A DNA stretch of 64,000 nucleotides from Arsukibacterium sp. UBA3155. GTDB taxonomy: Bacteria; Pseudomonadota; Gammaproteobacteria; Enterobacterales; Alteromonadaceae. The position numbers were made by a program, and so were the translations under genes. Positions 26,418 to 35,984 of this stretch are shown here, piece after piece. The notes under the pieces are model-generated. The model ran no database searches. It had not been told where the DNA came from and was given only the letters and a program-made list of their open reading frames with translations. Each line of letters begins with the position of its first letter. The stretch's first letter is position 1. The stretch covers positions 39,589 through 103,588 of the forward strand of contig DEYP01000030.1 in assembly GCA_002364615.1 (NCBI GenBank). Direction: 5' to 3'.

Positions 26418-28682
26418 ATGAAAACACAAGCATTTAGTAAAAGCATACTGGCCGTTACCATGAGTATGCTATTGGCATCAGGCGCTGCTTTTGCCAACGA
26501 GCCACAAAAACCTGAAATGGTTAAGCCAAAAGGTGCAGTGGCAACCGGTGCAGTCAAAGGCGTGTCAGTACGAGACAATCAATTCTGGTGGCCAGATCAG
26601 CTGGACTTATCAGCCCTGCGCGACCACGATACACGTTCAAACCCCTATGGCAGCAACTTCAGCTATGCTGATGCGTTTAGCAAACTGGATCTGGCTAAGG
26701 TTAAACAAGATATCAATGCCCTGCTAACCGAATCGCAAGACTGGTGGCCGGCTGATTTCGGAAATTATGGCCCGTTCTTTATCCGGATGACCTGGCACAG
26801 CGCCGGTACCTATCGCACCCTGGACGGTCGTGGCGGCGCCGGTGGCGGCCAGCAACGTTTTGAGCCACTTAACAGCTGGCCGGATAACGGTAACTTAGAC
26901 AAAGCACGACGGTTATTGTGGCCGGTAAAACAAACATACGGTGAGGCCCTGTCCTGGTCAGATTTAATGGTACTGGCCGGTAATGTTGCGCTGGAGAATA
27001 TGGGCTTTAAAACATACGGTTTTGCCGGAGGCCGGGCCGATGACTGGGAACCCGACATGGTGTATTGGGGACCGGAAGTGGAAATGCTGGCCAGCGATCG
27101 GGAAGATGCCGATGGCAAGCTGCAGCGACCACTCGGTGCTACTCACATGGGCCTGATTTATGTCAACCCCGAAGGTCCAAAAGGAGTGCCGGATCCAATG
27201 GGTTCAGCTAAAAATATCCGGGTCGCCTTTGAACGCATGGCGATGAATGATGAAGAAACCCTGGCATTAATCGCCGGTGGCCATACTTTTGGTAAAATGC
27301 ATGGTGCGCACAAACCCGCAGATTGCGTTGGTGCAGAGCCCGCAGTAGCTGGTATTGAAGAGCAAGGCTTAGGCTGGAAAAATAAATGTGGTAAAGGTCA
27401 CTCTGAAGATACCGTCACCAGTGGTTTAGAAGGCGCCTGGACCCAGGCCCCTACCCGCTGGACCTCATTGTATTTAAGCAACCTGCTTAATTTTGAGTGG
27501 AAACAAACCCGCAGCCCGGCTGGCGCCATTCAGTGGATCCCCACCGATGAATCACTGCATAAAGCCGTACCTGATGCGCATGTCAAGGGTAAGTTTAACC
27601 CGCCAGTCATGACCACCGCTGACTTAGCACTTAAAGTCGACCCACAGTATCGCAAAATTGCCGAACGCTTTTTAGCCGATCCGGAAGAGTATCGCTTAGC
27701 CTTTGCCAAAGCCTGGTACAAACTAACTCACCGCGATATGGGCCCACCTCGTAACTTTCTGGGCAGCGAAGTACCGGCAGATGTGTTGGTATGGCAGGAC
27801 CCGATTGACCAAAAAACCCAATCCACCATTAACGAGCGGGACGTTAAGACGCTTAAAACCCAAATTATGGACACCGGTTTAACCGTACCGGAACTGGTGC
27901 GTGTGGCCTGGGCCTCTGCTGCCAGCTATCGTGATACTGACATGCGTGGTGGTGCCAACGGCGCCCGTATTGCGTTAGCCCCCCAGAAAGACTGGGCAGT
28001 GAACAACCCGGAGGAAACCGCTAAGGTACTTGAAGCTCTAAAAGGCATTCAGACCGACTTTAACAAAAGCAGACGAAAAGTATCACTGGCCGATTTAATT
28101 GTGTTAGGTGGTGCCGCTGCAGTTGAGAAAGCGGCCAAAGACGCCGGTTATAACATTACGGTGCCATTTAAACCGGGCCGTGGTGACGCCACGCAGGACA
28201 TGACAGATGTTAATGCCTTTAGCTTACTTGAACTGACCGCTGACGGTTTCAGAAACTATTTTGATGCCGACGCCAGCTACAAATCACCAACAGAAATGCT
28301 GGTGGATAAAGCCGACCAGCTGGATTTAACTGTACCGGAAATGACCGTGTTGGTTGGTGGCCTGCGGGTACTTGATGCCAACTACATGGGCGCAAAACAC
28401 GGGGTATTTACCACCAAACCGGGTACCTTAAACAACGACTTCTTCGTTAATTTGCTGGATATGGCTACGGTATGGCAAAAAACCGATAAAGAAGGCGTGT
28501 ATCAGGGTTCAGACCGTAAAACCGGTCAAGCAAAGTGGACTGCAACGCCGGTTGATTTAGTCTTTGGCTCAAACTCAGAGCTTCGTGCAGTAGCCGAGGT
28601 ATATGCTTTTGATACCTCTAAACAGAAGTTCGTTGACGACTTTGTCAAAGCCTGGACTAAAGTAATGAACCTGGATCGATAA
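26418..28682 (+). CDS. katG: catalase-peroxidase with signal peptide (periplasmic KatG)
   Basis: A 754-residue bifunctional haem enzyme that removes hydrogen peroxide. Residues 1-27 form a Sec signal peptide (ending GAAFA), so this is an exported form, unlike the cytosolic KatG of E. coli. The distal haem motif is [11 protein letters not shown] (Arg, Trp, His) and the proximal histidine lies in [15 protein letters not shown]. The Trp-Tyr-Met cofactor set is likely complete, with W in MTWHSAG, Y in [10 protein letters not shown] and M in ERMAMNDEE. The degenerate C-terminal half ([20 protein letters not shown]) is intact. A ribosome site AAGGACG precedes the ATG. Confidence 0.95.
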   Translation: MKTQAFSKSILAVTMSMLLASGAAFANEPQKPEMVKPKGAVATGAVKGVSVRDNQFWWPDQLDLSALRDHDTRSNPYGSNFSYADAFSKLDLAKVKQDINALLTESQDWWPADFGNYGPFFIRMTWHSAGTYRTLDGRGGAGGGQQRFEPLNSWPDNGNLDKARRLLWPVKQTYGEALSWSDLMVLAGNVALENMGFKTYGFAGGRADDWEPDMVYWGPEVEMLASDREDADGKLQRPLGATHMGLIYVNPEGPKGVPDPMGSAKNIRVAFERMAMNDEETLALIAGGHTFGKMHGAHKPADCVGAEPAVAGIEEQGLGWKNKCGKGHSEDTVTSGLEGAWTQAPTRWTSLYLSNLLNFEWKQTRSPAGAIQWIPTDESLHKAVPDAHVKGKFNPPVMTTADLALKVDPQYRKIAERFLADPEEYRLAFAKAWYKLTHRDMGPPRNFLGSEVPADVLVWQDPIDQKTQSTINERDVKTLKTQIMDTGLTVPELVRVAWASAASYRDTDMRGGANGARIALAPQKDWAVNNPEETAKVLEALKGIQTDFNKSRRKVSLADLIVLGGAAAVEKAAKDAGYNITVPFKPGRGDATQDMTDVNAFSLLELTADGFRNYFDADASYKSPTEMLVDKADQLDLTVPEMTVLVGGLRVLDANYMGAKHGVFTTKPGTLNNDFFVNLLDMATVWQKTDKEGVYQGSDRKTGQAKWTATPVDLVFGSNSELRAVAEVYAFDTSKQKFVDDFVKAWTKVMNLDR

Positions 28683-28708
28683 GCCATAACCAAACCTGGT
28701 TATAACTA

Positions 28709-29599
28709 TTAAGGGCCTGCGGGCCCTTTTTTCCTGGCATGCTTTACCGGAGACTCGGGCTCAGTGAATTCTTCATTCAGCCAGGTGCCACAATATTTGC
28801 AGTAACGGGCATCCTGCTCATGCTGGTGAGCGCCACAGCCGGGGCAAGCTTCATCTGAATATTGCTCTTCACGCAGTGCCCGGATCACTTCCATCGAAAA
28901 CACCCCAGCGGGTAACGCGATAATGGAGTAGCCCGACAGCATAATCATCACTGAAATAAACTGACCCAACGGCGTAACAGGCGCAATATCGCCGTAGCCA
29001 ACAGTGGTAAGCGTGACAATTCCCCAGTACACCGACTTTGGAATGCTGGTAAAACCGGCATCGTCCGGTTCAATCAGATAAAGCATGGATGAAAACACCA
29101 CCACCAGCATCAGCACAGAAAATAGAAACAACAGGATCTGACCCCGGCTGCGTTCCAGCGCTTTTAACAATAAGCGGCCCTGCCCGACCAGGGCGGTCAT
29201 TTCAAGTACCCGGAATAAGCGCAGGGTGCGCAGTAAACGCAGTACTACCAGAGTTTGTGCGCCAGGGAAAATCAGTGCCAGCCACGTAGGTAATACTGCC
29301 AGCACATCAATGATGCCAAAAAAGCTTTTCAGGTAAATTTCAGGTTTTTCAAGGCAATAAATACGCAGAGCAAGCTCTATGGTAAAGAGTACGGTGACAA
29401 CCCATTCGGTATAGTAAAAAAGCGTGCCGTACTGGTCGTGATATTCCTGCACGCTGTCGAGCATAATAATGGCGACACTGAAAAAAATCAGCAGCACCAA
29501 ACAGATATCAAAGCCCTTGGCAGCAGGGGTATCCGATTCATAAATTATTTGAAAAATCCGGGTTTTCAGCCTGACTTTGGCAGGGCTTAATTCAGTCAT
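28709..29599 (-). CDS. voltage-gated K+ channel-like ion transporter with zinc ribbon
   Basis: A 296-residue protein with six membrane segments. The S4-like segment LRLLRTLRLFRVLEM carries regularly spaced arginines, and the pore has TVGYGDIAPVTP with the K+ selectivity filter TVGYGD. The C-terminus adds CPGCGAHQHEQDARYCKYCG, a four-cysteine zinc ribbon, in place of a longer regulatory domain. It is convergent with katG; the katG terminator hairpin lies inside its last codons. Voltage gating is expected from family, not shown. Confidence 0.9.
   Translation of the reverse strand: MTELSPAKVRLKTRIFQIIYESDTPAAKGFDICLVLLIFFSVAIIMLDSVQEYHDQYGTLFYYTEWVVTVLFTIELALRIYCLEKPEIYLKSFFGIIDVLAVLPTWLALIFPGAQTLVVLRLLRTLRLFRVLEMTALVGQGRLLLKALERSRGQILLFLFSVLMLVVVFSSMLYLIEPDDAGFTSIPKSVYWGIVTLTTVGYGDIAPVTPLGQFISVMIMLSGYSIIALPAGVFSMEVIRALREEQYSDEACPGCGAHQHEQDARYCKYCGTWLNEEFTEPESPVKHARKKGPAGP
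28711..28732 (+). terminator. rho-independent terminator of katG inside the channel gene
   Basis: Stem AAGGGCC / GGCCCTT with loop TGCG, followed by a run of T. It is built into the last codons and stop of the convergent channel gene. Confidence 0.8.
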
Positions 29600-30016
29600 T
29601 ACAGAACCTTTTCATGCACCTGAGCAGAAAAATAATAATGTTAACCCGGCCCTCTGCAGCTATTCAGCTACTTTGCCAATAAGCGAATCAGGGGAAAGAT
29701 GCTTCAGGCCTGGCTCAAATATAAATGAAACGCTGATTTTTTGCTAACTTAGCAAAACTGACAACCAGGTAAACATTGTCAGCGCATCAAATTCATGTTG
29801 TTTAAACTTGAACCTGATAAATATCAACAATTGACACTAATGTGTCATATTTTTTTACAGCAGCAAAGAAAAAGAACGAGGAAAGCAAAATTTAACTATA
29901 TTTTTCAATAGCATAAATAGTAGGCGCATTTCTTGCTTTACCCACCCGCTTTTTATTAAGGTAAATGAAAAGTGTTTAATTTTCACAAAAAAAATTATAA
30001 ATTTAAGGAAGATACA
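29600..30016. other. 417-bp AT-rich intergenic region
   Basis: No gene is supported here. It contains a small inverted repeat TGACAC-TAAT-GTGTCA at 29832-29847, the 5' region of the divergent ion channel gene, and a sigma-54-like promoter at 29922-29937 serving the PEP-CTERM gene. Confidence 0.6.
29922..29937 (+). promoter_or_regulatory. sigma-54 (RpoN)-type promoter
   Basis: AGGCGCATTTCTTGCT matches the -24 GG / -12 GC consensus TGGCACGNNNNTTGCW at the invariant GG and GC with exact spacing. It lies 80 bp before the PEP-CTERM start. PEP-CTERM genes in other bacteria are often RpoN-dependent. Confidence 0.6.
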
Positions 30017-30730
30017 ATGAAGAAAATGTTGTTGTGCCAAGCTTTAGTCGGTTTGACGTTTCTTGGAAGTGCACAAGCATCAATTATAGAATATAACGAC
30101 GCGGCAAGTTTCAATGCAGCCCTTACCAGTGGAACAACTACGCTGGAAACGTTCGACGCTGAAACTGCTGGCGCGTTAACTCCAGGCGTTGAGAGACTAT
30201 TTGAAGGCTTCGGCTTTTCATTTTTAAACGTCAGAGGCGATCAGCAAGCTGGTATCGCCACAGCAAGAAACGTAAATAGTGCCTACGGTACCGCGATTAA
30301 TGACACTAACTCTGTAGCCTGGGGGGAGACTCTTTTCGAAACATCTGGCACTGGCGATGGCCCGAACATCACGTTCCGGTTTTTTGCGCCCATTACCGCG
30401 TTTGGTTTTGACTTTTCTGACTCAGATTCCACTGACAGTTATAGTGTGCAGTTTGACAGTGCCGCGCCATTTGCTTTAGACATTGCAAGCCGCGCGACTA
30501 CTTTTATTAGCTTTTTCGGCTTTATCAGCGATACACCATTCACGACAATCCAATTTAGTCAGACTGCAACCGGTGGTTTTACTGAAACGTTTTCAATAGA
30601 CAACATCACCACTAATGGTTTTAAAACTCAGGAAGATGCGGATGATGCTGTTGCGGTCCCCGTTCCTTCAACCATTGCTTTATTCGGCTTGGCTCTGATA
30701 GCACTGTTTACGCGCAGAAAGTCTGTGTAA
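30017..30730 (+). CDS. PEP-CTERM sorting-domain exported protein
   Basis: A 237-residue protein with a signal peptide (MKKMLLCQALVGLTFLGSAQ, cut after QAS or nearby) and a C-terminal sorting signal: VPVPSTIALFGLALIALF then the basic tail TRRKSV, the PEP-CTERM pattern (here VPS in place of PEP) processed by an exosortase. The middle is a low-complexity, acidic beta-rich region (DFSDSDSTDSYSVQFD, TFRFFAPITAFGFDF) found in surface proteins of this class. No exosortase is in the window. AAGGAAG precedes the ATG at 30017. It probably ends up at the cell surface or in the exopolymer matrix. Confidence 0.85.
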   Translation: MKKMLLCQALVGLTFLGSAQASIIEYNDAASFNAALTSGTTTLETFDAETAGALTPGVERLFEGFGFSFLNVRGDQQAGIATARNVNSAYGTAINDTNSVAWGETLFETSGTGDGPNITFRFFAPITAFGFDFSDSDSTDSYSVQFDSAAPFALDIASRATTFISFFGFISDTPFTTIQFSQTATGGFTETFSIDNITTNGFKTQEDADDAVAVPVPSTIALFGLALIALFTRRKSV

Positions 30731-30740
30731 AAAGCGGTAG

Positions 30741-30775
30741 CGTAGTGAACGGATGCTTAGCATCCCTTCACTACG
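30741..30775. terminator. 16-bp hairpin after the PEP-CTERM gene
   Basis: Arms CGTAGTGAACGGATGC and GCATCCCTTCACTACG pair with one mismatch and a TTA loop. No U-tract follows, so it may be a 3' stabilising structure or a bidirectional terminator between convergent genes. Confidence 0.6.
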
Positions 30776-30827
30776 ATTTAAATATACAAAAGGGAAAACT
30801 GTTAACTTTTCATGTGTTTAATCAATA

Positions 30828-32096
30828 TTATTTCGTCTGTTTTGGCTTGCTTTTCTGCTTAGCTTTACCCTGTCCTGCCTGATCGATAACCGTTGCGGTG
30901 GCTTTGTTCGAGCGGCCGGTTAATACCTTACGAGAAATGCTTTTTAGCAAAGAACCGCGATTACTGACTTCGAAGCCCGGTTTGTTGATGCGGGTGATAT
31001 TACTGCCTATAAGCTTCTGGATCCGCTCCAGGGTTTGTTCTTCTTCGCGGCTAACAAACGAAATAGCCGTGCCAGAAGCCCCGGCCCGGCCGGTACGGCC
31101 GATACGATGCACATAGTCTTCCGGTAAATACGGCAGGTTAAAATTCACTACATAATCCAGGCCCTGAATATCCAGGCCGCGGGCCGCGACTTCAGTGGCA
31201 ATTAACACCTGCAGCTCAGCCGATTTAAAATCAGCAATTGCCCGGCGTCGGGCTCCCTGGCTTTTATCAGCATGGCATACCGCAGCATTTACTTTGCGCT
31301 TTTGCAGCTCAGCTAACAACCGGTCGGCCTGCTCTTTGGTACTGGTAAATACCAAAACCTGAAACCAATTATGCTCTGCCAGTAACTTTTCAAATAATTC
31401 AATTTTGCGGCTTTCTTCTACCGGATACACCACATGGTTTACCGTGTCGGCCGCGCTGTTGGTTTTCGCCACCCGGATTTGCTGATGGTTACGCAGAATT
31501 TTATGCGACAACTCATTTACCGCAGGCGACGTGGTTGCTGAAAACAACATGGTCTGGCGCTTAGTGGCGGTTTGTTGCAACAGGTTAAACACATCGGTAC
31601 TAAAGCCCATGTCTAACATACGGTCGGCTTCATCCAGCACCACAAATTCCACGTCACTGAGTATCACATTGCCCAGCGAAATGTGCTCCAGCAAACGGCC
31701 GGGCGTACTAATGACGATATCCACACCAGCAGCCAATTTACTGGCCTGACCGCCCATTTTCACTCCGCCGTATAAAGCTGTAGCGGTTAGTGACAAAAAC
31801 TGCGCATAACCCGTAACGGCTAGCGCAATTTGTTCTGCCAATTCGCGGGTTGGCGTCAGGATCAGCGCACGCGGACGCTTCGCTGCGGTCGCTTTGGGCT
31901 TATCCAGCATTTGCTGTAAAACTGGTATAGCAAAGGCAGCAGTTTTGCCGGTACCGGTTTGGGCGGTAACCTGTAAATCTTTACCGCGACGGGCCGGCAC
32001 TATAGCCTGCTGCTGCACTGAGGTCATCTCGCTGTAACCATACTCAACCAGGCCGCGTTGTAACTCTGTAGCTAAATCTAAAGATGAAAATTGCAT
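30828..32096 (-). CDS. rhlE: DEAD-box ATP-dependent RNA helicase, RhlE-like
   Basis: A 422-residue helicase with all family motifs: Q motif (MTSVQQQAI), motif I AQTGTGKTAAF, Ia PTRELAEQI, Ib TPGRLL, II VLDEADRMLDMGF, III FSATTS, V ATEVAARGLDI and VI HRIGRTGRAG. The lysine-rich C-terminus (AGQGKAKQKSKPKQTK) should contact RNA. RhlE-type helicases remodel rRNA and mRNA structures in ribosome assembly and decay. A DUF6172 gene lies 42 bp upstream on the same strand and may share its promoter. Confidence 0.93.
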   Translation of the reverse strand: MQFSSLDLATELQRGLVEYGYSEMTSVQQQAIVPARRGKDLQVTAQTGTGKTAAFAIPVLQQMLDKPKATAAKRPRALILTPTRELAEQIALAVTGYAQFLSLTATALYGGVKMGGQASKLAAGVDIVISTPGRLLEHISLGNVILSDVEFVVLDEADRMLDMGFSTDVFNLLQQTATKRQTMLFSATTSPAVNELSHKILRNHQQIRVAKTNSAADTVNHVVYPVEESRKIELFEKLLAEHNWFQVLVFTSTKEQADRLLAELQKRKVNAAVCHADKSQGARRRAIADFKSAELQVLIATEVAARGLDIQGLDYVVNFNLPYLPEDYVHRIGRTGRAGASGTAISFVSREEEQTLERIQKLIGSNITRINKPGFEVSNRGSLLKSISRKVLTGRSNKATATVIDQAGQGKAKQKSKPKQTK

Positions 32097-32138
32097 AAAG
32101 GTTCCTCTGTAGATTCGCTACAGTTAATAAGAAAAAGA

Positions 32139-32444
32139 TTATTCAGCGTCGTCTGCATCTACGCGTGGTTTATGGTTGGCGGCCCTGGCCAGAATTTCCA
32201 AATAAAACGCCGGTAATTCCTCTGCGGCTGCAGAATCAATATGTTTATTGATTTCTGAGGTGAATATTGGCTTCGCCTCAGGCTCTGACGCACCAAAACG
32301 ACAATCGAAAGTCCAGTAGTCTGTGCCCTGTGGCAACGGCTTACGACGTTCTCTGTTCAGATACTTTTTAATCTCATGTTTAATAGCATCGACTAAACGA
32401 GCAGGTTGCAGCTTAGGGTGAGTTAACGCGAATGTTTTTTTCAT
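32139..32444 (-). CDS. DUF6172 family protein
   Basis: A 101-residue protein beginning MKKTFALTHPKLQPARLVDA, with HEIKKYLNRERRKPLP and TDYWTFDCRFG, which I recognise as DUF6172. It is cytosolic and of unknown function. AGGA lies 7 bases before the ATG at 32444. The gene is followed by rhlE 42 bp downstream, so a shared transcript and an RNA-related role are possible but unproven. Confidence 0.8.
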   Translation of the reverse strand: MKKTFALTHPKLQPARLVDAIKHEIKKYLNRERRKPLPQGTDYWTFDCRFGASEPEAKPIFTSEINKHIDSAAAEELPAFYLEILARAANHKPRVDADDAE

Positions 32445-32505
32445 CAAAAATCCTACAGGTGGGCACAATCACAACACAAAGCTGAACGCGCGAAATAAAG
32501 CGCGC

Positions 32506-32511
32506 ATTCTA
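32506..32511 (-). promoter_or_regulatory. -10 with GC-rich discriminator before DUF6172/rhlE
   Basis: On the minus strand TAGAAT is followed directly by GCGCGC. A GC-rich discriminator next to the -10 is typical of growth-rate- or ppGpp-regulated promoters. The -35 is poor. Confidence 0.4.
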
Positions 32512-32791
32512 CATGGTTAAGCTTAAGATAACTGCTTCTATCTGCGATTTGGCAGCACATTTAAGCAGAAATGTTTAATCAGCAATCACAACTTTGCTTC
32601 AGCCCCGCCAGGGTCCGGTTAAAAATTATCTGTAAGCGTAGTGCATGGCAGGTTAATGTAAAAGAAAATGAGCGGAGAATGGACGTTAACAATAATGTTG
32701 ATCACCTCGCAATAACCTGGGGCTTTACCACTGAAGCGCCTTGGCAATTGACGCAAGCATGGCTAAGCGGCATAGTGATCAATTAATAGAT

Positions 32792-32800
32792 TGGTATACT
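32792..32800 (+). promoter_or_regulatory. extended -10 promoter for the TPR gene
   Basis: TGGTATACT, an extended -10, lies 18 bp before the ATG at 32819, predicting a leader of about a dozen bases. Confidence 0.5.
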
Positions 32801-32818
32801 AACTGGTAGTTTTCTTCT

Positions 32819-33739
32819 ATGCGCAGTGCTGTTGTTTTTTTCATGCTACTGGCTTTTAACCTGAGCGCCTCGGAGAACCTGAGCGATCACGAGCAATTTT
32901 GCCAACAAAACCCCGCCCAAAGCTGCGCGCAATACCTTGAGCAACAACTCGCTGCGTTGTCCCCATTTAGCCACGGTTGGTATCGGATAAAAGGGTTTCA
33001 GCTTGATTATCTGTTTGATCAACATCAGTTTCAGCTGTTGCAAGCGGAGGCTGAAGTGTTGCTGCAACAGCAAGCGCTACCCGATATGTTAAAACTACAA
33101 GTGTATTTTTATTACGCCAAAACGTTATTTATCAATGGGCGAGCCACAGATGCACAACACTATGCTAACCAGGCTATGCTGATGCTACAGGAAGTGTACG
33201 CCGCCTTTGGCAATCCACTGCGAATAATCGAATTAGCGAACTTACAATACTCGTTGGGCGAGCTTGATCAGGCCAAACAACTGCTTACCGAGGTTGAGCT
33301 GAAATATTCGAAAAGCAAAGACATGCTGTTTCTATTTGAGCTTTACTCAAACCAAGCGCTTATCAGCCATCAGCGCGATAGACTTGACGAAGCAGCAGAG
33401 TATCGTTCCGAGGCATTACATGCCGCCATTGCATTGGGGCATAACAACAAAATTATTATAGCGATGGGCAACCTGGCTCGAACTAAACAACTGCTGGGGC
33501 AACTACAGGCGGCTTATGAGCTGTATGAACAGTCGCTGGCTTATACCGCTAACCCGGAGTATCCGGTACAACATGCTATTCATCTTATCCGGCTGACAGA
33601 AATCTGCCTGCAGCAGCAACAGCCTGCAAAAGCCCTAACATTTTATAGCCGTATCGATCCGCAAGTTTTAGGTGCATACCACCAACAACTTTATCAGGAG
33701 TTTGGCACGGCTCTGGGTGTGGCAACCCAAGATAAGTAA
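32819..33739 (+). CDS. exported TPR-repeat protein
   Basis: A 306-residue protein with a signal peptide (MRSAVVFFMLLAFNLSASEN). The rest is helical with tetratricopeptide-like repeats (YYAKTLFINGRATDAQHYAN, LANLQYSLGELDQAKQLLTE, GNLARTKQLLGQLQAAYELY). It should act in the periplasm as a protein-interaction scaffold. Upstream ribosome site is weak, but the extended -10 and short leader support the ATG at 32819. No partner gene is adjacent; it ends 6 bp from the convergent DUF1294 gene. Confidence 0.8.
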   Translation: MRSAVVFFMLLAFNLSASENLSDHEQFCQQNPAQSCAQYLEQQLAALSPFSHGWYRIKGFQLDYLFDQHQFQLLQAEAEVLLQQQALPDMLKLQVYFYYAKTLFINGRATDAQHYANQAMLMLQEVYAAFGNPLRIIELANLQYSLGELDQAKQLLTEVELKYSKSKDMLFLFELYSNQALISHQRDRLDEAAEYRSEALHAAIALGHNNKIIIAMGNLARTKQLLGQLQAAYELYEQSLAYTANPEYPVQHAIHLIRLTEICLQQQQPAKALTFYSRIDPQVLGAYHQQLYQEFGTALGVATQDK

Positions 33740-33745
33740 CCTTAG

Positions 33746-34114
33746 TTAATTAATAAACCAAAAAACTAATGCCGCGATATTAAGCAGTACTGTTAAGCAA
33801 AACATCAGCCGAAAACTGCGTTTCTTTGATTTGTGGCGCAAGCGGTGTTGCGCCAGCCAGGCACCCGGCCAACCGCCGAATAAAGCCAGCAGATGCAAGG
33901 TAGACTCTGGAGTGCGCCAGTGGCCTTGTTGCGCTTTGCGCTTATCCCAAGCATAACAGAGGTAGGTTATGACACTGGTCAGTGCATACCCGGCTAAAAC
34001 ATACAGCGGCAGTTTACCAGCGTAGCATGCTGCGCCCAGCAGTATAAAAAACAGCAGTACCAGACGCATCGGCCAGGCTGACGTCGGCTTTGCTACTTTT
34101 CCTTTTTGGCGCAT
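33746..34114 (-). CDS. DUF1294 membrane protein
   Basis: A 122-residue protein with three or four membrane segments. YAWDKRKAQQGHWRTPESTL and GGWPGAWLAQHRLRHKSKKRSFR are the DUF1294 signature. In many gammaproteobacteria this domain is fused after a cold-shock domain; here the N-terminus is only a short basic stretch (MRQKGKVAKPTSAW) and the nucleic-acid-binding domain is absent. Function is unknown. Confidence 0.88.
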   Translation of the reverse strand: MRQKGKVAKPTSAWPMRLVLLFFILLGAACYAGKLPLYVLAGYALTSVITYLCYAWDKRKAQQGHWRTPESTLHLLALFGGWPGAWLAQHRLRHKSKKRSFRLMFCLTVLLNIAALVFWFIN

Positions 34115-34165
34115 TTAATATCTCGTTTTTATTAGGTTTTCGGGGGTGTTTTTATATAAGGAAGT

Positions 34166-34699
34166 TCACGGAGCCAAATATTGATACAACTTATTCTCTG
34201 CGCCATACAGGGTAATGCCGTGTTTAAAAGCAAAGCCCAGTTTTAGTAATAAGGCACTCGAGCGCAGGTTATCGGGCTTGGTTACCGCCAGCACCGTGTG
34301 CAAGCCATGTGTTTCAATAGCCTGGCTAAGCGTCGCTGTTGCAGCCTCCCGTGCATAGCCTTTGCCGCAACATTCCGGCAAAAAAGCAAAGCCTAAATCG
34401 GGATGGCTCAATTCAGCTCTTTTTAGCAAACCACACATGCCAATCGGGGTGGCCCGTTCAGCATCTACGCCCGAATCTGCGTGTTTTAACAGAACCATAT
34501 TCAGGCCAAAACCATGGCTGTTATAGCTGGCAAGCGGGCCGTTAGTTAAGTAATTTTCCGCATCGGCCACGCTGCGTACTTGCTTATCGGCAATATAACG
34601 AATAAACGACTCGTCGTTTAATAACTGCACAATAAAGTCGGCATCCTCTAGCGTAAAACGGCGGATTATTAAACGTGCGGTTTCACAGATCAGGCTCAT
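34166..34699 (-). CDS. GNAT N-acetyltransferase, RimJ/RimL type
   Basis: A 177-residue protein starting MSLICETARLIIRRFTLEDA, with LGFAFLPECCGKGYAREAAT (acetyl-CoA loop GKGYAREA) and TKPDNLRSSALLLKLGFAFK, the pattern of RimJ/RimL-like acetyltransferases. The ATG at 34699 is chosen because the conserved ETARLIIRR motif begins there; 17 further codons upstream are open but not family-like. Neither start has a strong ribosome site. The acceptor is unknown. Confidence 0.85.
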   Translation of the reverse strand: MSLICETARLIIRRFTLEDADFIVQLLNDESFIRYIADKQVRSVADAENYLTNGPLASYNSHGFGLNMVLLKHADSGVDAERATPIGMCGLLKRAELSHPDLGFAFLPECCGKGYAREAATATLSQAIETHGLHTVLAVTKPDNLRSSALLLKLGFAFKHGITLYGAENKLYQYLAP

Positions 34700-34927
34700 G
34701 ATGGTTAGTATTCTCTGCTGGCAATTTTTTATGGCAATCTTAACCGGCATTGTAAACAGCTTTATTGCGGCAAACTATAGATTAGACTTCGAATAATCAG
34801 GGCGAACCGAACATTTAAATAATTAGCGCTATAAAGAGATCCGTTTAACATCGTTGTGCGTTCAGGTTGCGCAAATACTATACTTTGTGAATAGCATTTT
34901 TATTAAACCCCGTCTGGAGTGTGTTAC

Positions 34928-35755
34928 ATGAAAACGTATACCGCGTTATTGTTTATAGTTGTCTTACAAGTGTTTTTAGTACACACAGCTTTTGCGCAAG
35001 ACAGTAAAACGGTATTGGTACCGCTGCCCTCAGTTGATGATTTCTCCAGGGGTGAAGATGGCTGGAGCTTCGGCTTAGGCCTTGGGGTTGAATATGAGAC
35101 AGCCTACGAGGGCTCGGATGAGTTTGGTGTTGAGATCCAGCCTGCAGGAGCCGTGCAGTGGCGCAGCGGTGACAATGTATTCTTTTTTGCTGGTGAAGCG
35201 CTCGGCTGGCGCGGCCTTCGTTCAGATACCTGGCTACTTGAAGCCTTAGTAGGCTTCGATGAGGGCCGCGAAGAAAGTGATTCCGATGACGGTCGTCTGG
35301 ATGGGCTTGGTAATATCGAAGAAGGCTTCCAATTCGTGCTGCAGGCCCGTCGTGCCCTGGCTGATGATTGGCGCTACTGGCTGGTTGGCCGGGCCGTAGC
35401 CACAGATGAAGGTAATCTTGGGCTGTTTGGTATTGGCCGGCGCTTCGGTGATAAGAATGACGGTTCCGGCCATGAAATTAATGCGGTAGTCGTATTCCAT
35501 GACAGCAAATTCGCCAACAAAGGTTTTGGAATAACTGCTGAGCAGTCGGCGGCATCGGGCTTAAACCAAACCAGCTTAAGCGGCGGCTTGCGATCGTTTG
35601 GTCTGGATTATAATTATCGCCATATCGTTAACAATAACTGGCAGATTTTCGCCGAGGCGCTTTATGAGCATTACAGTAGCGACGTTCGAAGCAGCCCCAT
35701 CGCCCGCAGTAGTTATGAAGCCGAGATAGGTATTGGTTTTATTTATGTTTTTTAG
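34928..35755 (+). CDS. MipA/OmpV family outer membrane protein
   Basis: A 275-residue protein with a signal peptide (MKTYTALLFIVVLQVFLVHT, cut after AFA). The mature part starts with WSFGLGLGVEYETAYEGSDE, the MipA/OmpV opening, and continues as alternating beta strands to the terminal EAEIGIGFIYVF with a C-terminal phenylalanine, as for outer membrane barrels. MipA links murein hydrolases and synthases in E. coli; OmpV-like proteins are porins. GGAG lies before the ATG at 34928. It is monocistronic with a hairpin at 35904. Confidence 0.88.
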   Translation: MKTYTALLFIVVLQVFLVHTAFAQDSKTVLVPLPSVDDFSRGEDGWSFGLGLGVEYETAYEGSDEFGVEIQPAGAVQWRSGDNVFFFAGEALGWRGLRSDTWLLEALVGFDEGREESDSDDGRLDGLGNIEEGFQFVLQARRALADDWRYWLVGRAVATDEGNLGLFGIGRRFGDKNDGSGHEINAVVVFHDSKFANKGFGITAEQSAASGLNQTSLSGGLRSFGLDYNYRHIVNNNWQIFAEALYEHYSSDVRSSPIARSSYEAEIGIGFIYVF

Positions 35756-35903
35756 ATTAACCAGCACCGTCATTTTAACTAATACTGTTGCAGTTTTACA
35801 GCCAATACACTATGGTTGCCGAATGCAAACCGCCATTACTTTCAAGGCAGTCAACCCCAGCGTTTATTGCCAGTATAATACTGCTATCGCCTGCCATTCC
35901 TAG

Positions 35904-35930
35904 GCCGGTTTTGCCCTGCGCGAAACCGGC
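35904..35930 (+). terminator. possible terminator hairpin
   Basis: GCCGGTTT and AAACCGGC form an 8-bp perfect stem with an 11-nt loop, without a U-tract, 150 bp after the mipA-like stop. Confidence 0.35.
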
Positions 35931-35984
35931 TTAATACCTGCTTATCACCCCATATTAAAGTTGTCTCTGTATAGCGGAGCTATA

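Larger units (their letters stand above)
32445..32818. other. 374-bp intergenic region
   Basis: Holds a GCGCG-AAATAAAG-CGCGC inverted repeat at 32488-32505, a promoter for DUF6172, and an extended -10 box for the TPR gene. A 71-codon frame at 32571-32786 lacks a usable ribosome site and family resemblance and is not called. Confidence 0.5.

Noticed and set aside
32571-32786. 71-codon reading frame
   Set aside because: No ribosome site at suitable distance, no recognised domain, and the internal ATG at 32679 has GGAG too close.
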